DNA of 7,220 nucleotides from Fusobacteriaceae bacterium. GTDB lineage: Bacteria; Fusobacteriota; Fusobacteriia; Fusobacteriales; Fusobacteriaceae. The DNA is taken from positions 1-7,220 of the forward strand of contig CAAFPW010000070.1 of NCBI GenBank assembly GCA_900764925.1, written 5' to 3'. Below are positions 6,078 through 7,220 of this stretch, one piece after another; the stretch's first letter is position 1, and each line of letters starts with the position of its first letter. The position numbers and the translations under genes were made by a program. A model generated the notes under the pieces. It was not told where the DNA came from. It searched no databases and saw only the letters and a list, made by a program, of their open reading frames with translations.

Positions 6078-6473
6078 ATGAAGAAATATCTATTTTTACT
6101 AATGATTAGTGGACTTTTAATAAGTTGTGGAAATGTTGGAGAGGCTGAAGAGAAAACATCTGAAACTACTTATGTTGAAGTGGAAGAAAAGAGTATTTAT
6201 AAGGAGTTTGAAGAGGAAAATCTAATAAAGTATATAGGAGATGGAATAATTGATATAGTTGTTGCTCCATACAGCAAAGGTATTGATATTCTGTTTACTA
6301 CTGATACTAAAGATTTTTCAAAGGAGAAATTTGAAGGCATTGCCAAAGAGGTAGTAAAAAATTTCAAAGAGAACTTTGATATTGATGAAAGTTTAGAGAT
6401 AGGTGTTTCATTAGATTATCAACCTGATCCTAGTGAGAATGCTGAAAATATATTTGTTGACCAGATACAATAA
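6078..6473 (+). CDS. Small lipoprotein of unknown function
   Basis: I do not recognise this 131-residue protein. It begins with a short lipoprotein signal (MKKYLFLLMISGLLISC), with lipobox LISC and Cys17 as the lipid anchor, so the mature protein should be tethered to a membrane outside the cytoplasm. Residues 20-50 are strongly acidic and probably disordered. The remainder (about 50-125) alternates predicted strands such as IIDIVVAPY and IDILFTT with an amphipathic lysine/glutamate-rich helix (about 79-100), consistent with a small alpha/beta domain. No catalytic motif is visible. It has its own promoter, a strong ribosome binding site and its own terminator, so it is a genuine single-gene unit. 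Confidence 0.85.
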   Translation: MKKYLFLLMISGLLISCGNVGEAEEKTSETTYVEVEEKSIYKEFEEENLIKYIGDGIIDIVVAPYSKGIDILFTTDTKDFSKEKFEGIAKEVVKNFKENFDIDESLEIGVSLDYQPDPSENAENIFVDQIQ

Positions 6474-6476
6474 ATT

Positions 6477-6509
6477 AGAGAGGGTGTTACATTTGTAACA
6501 TCCTCTTTT
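6477..6509 (+). terminator. Rho-independent terminator after the small lipoprotein gene
   Basis: AGAGGGTGTTAC (6479-6490) pairs with GTAACATCCTCT (6495-6506), twelve pairs with one G-U, around the loop ATTT; the stem may extend by two pairs to 6477/6508. The T-run is short (6506-6509, then GCTT). It starts only four bases after the stop codon and abuts the next promoter. Confidence 0.8.
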
Positions 6510-6511
6510 GC

Positions 6512-6540
6512 TTGAAAATAAAAGAATAAAATGTTATAAT
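6512..6540 (+). promoter_or_regulatory. Strong sigma-70 promoter of the rhodanese gene
   Basis: TTGAAA (6512-6517) and the consensus TATAAT (6535-6540) are 17 bases apart, and TGT before the -10 makes it extended as well. The start is near 6547. The dyad CTTGA/TCAAG (6542-6546, 6556-6560) spans the probable start and early leader; its role is unknown. Confidence 0.8.
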
Positions 6541-6576
6541 ACTTGAGTAATGTAATCAAGAATCTTTGGAGGAATG

Positions 6577-6957
6577 ATGAAAAAATATATATTGATAGGA
6601 GTGTTAATAATGTTTAATATGTTTAGTAACATTGATGGGAAAGATTTAGCTTATAAAATAATTTCTCAAGATAGAGCAAAAGAGATGATGGAAGATACAA
6701 CAGGGTATGTAATATTGGATGTAAGAACTGACTGGGAGTATGAAAATGGACATATAGAGGGGGCTATAAATATTCCTAATGAAGAGATTGGACATGAGGA
6801 GATAGAAACTCTACCAGATAAGGAGCAAACTATACTTGTATATTGTCGTAGTGGAAATAGAAGTAAACAAGCAGCAAGTAAGTTAGCTGTTTTAGGTTAT
6901 AAAAATATATATGAGTTTGGTGGAGTTATAACATGGGAGTATGGTTTAGTTAGATAA
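6577..6957 (+). CDS. Exported single-domain rhodanese-like protein
   Basis: From ATG 6577 the product has 126 residues: an N-terminal hydrophobic segment (about 3-17, preceded by KK) followed by one rhodanese domain. The domain shows DVRTDWEYENGHIEGAINIP (48-67), the active-site loop CRSGNRS (90-96) with catalytic Cys90, and YEFGGVITW (112-120). With a complete loop and cysteine it should form a persulfide and act in sulfur transfer, or in redox or thiol handling, outside the cytoplasm. The signal could be cleaved or remain as an anchor; there is no lipobox cysteine. An ATG three bases earlier (6574) is possible, but GGAGG (6568-6572) leaves it only one base of spacing and the second ATG four. 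It is a single gene with its own promoter. The sulfur donor and acceptor are unknown. Confidence 0.9.
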   Translation: MKKYILIGVLIMFNMFSNIDGKDLAYKIISQDRAKEMMEDTTGYVILDVRTDWEYENGHIEGAINIPNEEIGHEEIETLPDKEQTILVYCRSGNRSKQAASKLAVLGYKNIYEFGGVITWEYGLVR

Positions 6958-6994
6958 AAATAATTTTTCATAAGATAAAAAATAAAAAAATAAA

Positions 6995-7023
6995 TTGACA
7001 ACTTGTATATTGTATTGTATAAT
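6995..7023 (+). promoter_or_regulatory. Perfect consensus sigma-70 promoter
   Basis: TTGACA (6995-7000), a 17-base spacer and TATAAT (7018-7023) match the consensus at every position. The start is near 7030, leaving a leader of about 24 bases before the last gene. A promoter this strong is often held in check by a repressor; see the dyad at 7002-7044. Confidence 0.88.
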
Positions 7024-7044
7024 AGATAATATTATTTATACAAG
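7002..7044. promoter_or_regulatory. Inverted and direct TTGTATA repeats over the promoter, possible operator
   Basis: CTTGTATA (7002-7009) and TATACAAG (7037-7044) are perfect eight-base inverted repeats 27 bases apart, and TTGTAT recurs at 7003, 7010 and 7015 in the -35/-10 spacer and -10 region. The right half reaches into the ribosome binding site, so the same repeat could also act as an RNA hairpin only if transcription began upstream of 7002. A protein operator is the simpler reading, but it is unproven. Confidence 0.35.
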
Positions 7045-7053
7045 GAGTGGATG

Positions 7054-7220
7054 ATGAGAAAAAATTTAAAATTTGGAATAGTGTTAATTTTTATTTTTGT
7101 ATTAGCTGGGTGTACTAATACTCAACAACCTACTAGAGAAAAAACTTCAGCTGAAAAAACAGCTTTTTTAATAGATACAGTTATGGCTACGGCACTTTAT
7201 AATAATTCAAACTTTTCAGC
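7054..7220 (+). CDS. apbE: Lipoprotein, probable FAD:protein FMN transferase (ApbE), partial at window edge
   Basis: Only the first 55 codons are present; the reading frame is open to the window end. Residues 1-19 form a lipoprotein signal with lipobox LAGC and Cys20. After a polar linker comes KTAFLIDTVMATALYNN (35-51), which resembles the first conserved strand of ApbE proteins (typically F-x-M-D/G-T-x-M followed by hydrophobic residues and Tyr). ApbE attaches FMN covalently to threonine in extracytoplasmic subunits of complexes such as Rnf or Nqr. The family call rests on this short stretch alone. ATG 7054 was preferred to ATG 7051 because AAGGAG (7042-7047) gives six bases of spacing rather than three. 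The gene has a perfect consensus promoter. Confidence 0.6.
   Translation, partial: MRKNLKFGIVLIFIFVLAGCTNTQQPTREKTSAEKTAFLIDTVMATALYNNSNFS

Noticed and set aside
1..7220. CRISPR arrays, tRNA or rRNA genes
   Set aside because: No regularly spaced direct repeats, tRNA cloverleaf signatures or rRNA segments were seen on either strand by reading.

Overview
The window looks like chromosomal DNA from a Fusobacterium-type organism. It is very AT-rich with almost exclusive AGA arginine codons, strong AGGAGG ribosome binding sites and near-consensus sigma-70 promoters. The protein set also fits: an M20 amidohydrolase, a YfcC-family carrier, an e(P4) phosphatase, an EFR1-type flavodoxin/ferredoxin and several lipoproteins. 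This is inferred from composition and gene content; no marker gene for taxonomy is present. All eight genes lie on the + strand.

Layout. Positions 1-164 hold two hairpins of uncertain origin and an extended -10 promoter. A two-gene operon follows: a Gfo/Idh/MocA oxidoreductase (165-1139) and, two bases later, an M20D-type metallopeptidase/amidohydrolase (1142-2332). The 341-base gap 2333-2673 is filled by a good promoter, a complete lysine riboswitch (L box) and its expression platform (antiterminator and Rho-independent terminator). It controls a YfcC-family membrane carrier (2674-4074), which ends at a strong terminator. The rest consists of single genes, most with their own promoter: an e(P4)-family acid phosphatase lipoprotein (4231-5082), an EFR1-type flavodoxin plus two [4Fe-4S] protein (5171-5986), a small unrecognised lipoprotein (6078-6473), an exported single-domain rhodanese (6577-6957), and the start of a lipoprotein that is probably ApbE, FAD:protein FMN transferase (7054 to the window edge).

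How the genes may work together. The main result is the lysine riboswitch in front of a YfcC/ArcD-like carrier. It makes lysine (or a lysine-derived compound) the leading substrate candidate for a family with few defined substrates. The upstream M20 enzyme resembles the AbgB/PM20D2 group, whose mammalian member cleaves beta-alanyl-lysine-type dipeptides, so the locus could release lysine from a conjugate and import it. That link is inference. No terminator separates the M20 gene from the riboswitch, so read-through from the operon would also be subject to lysine-dependent termination. The downstream genes are mostly envelope or redox proteins and show no clear common pathway, although two lipoprotein promoters share a TTGTATA/TATACA dyad that might be an operator.
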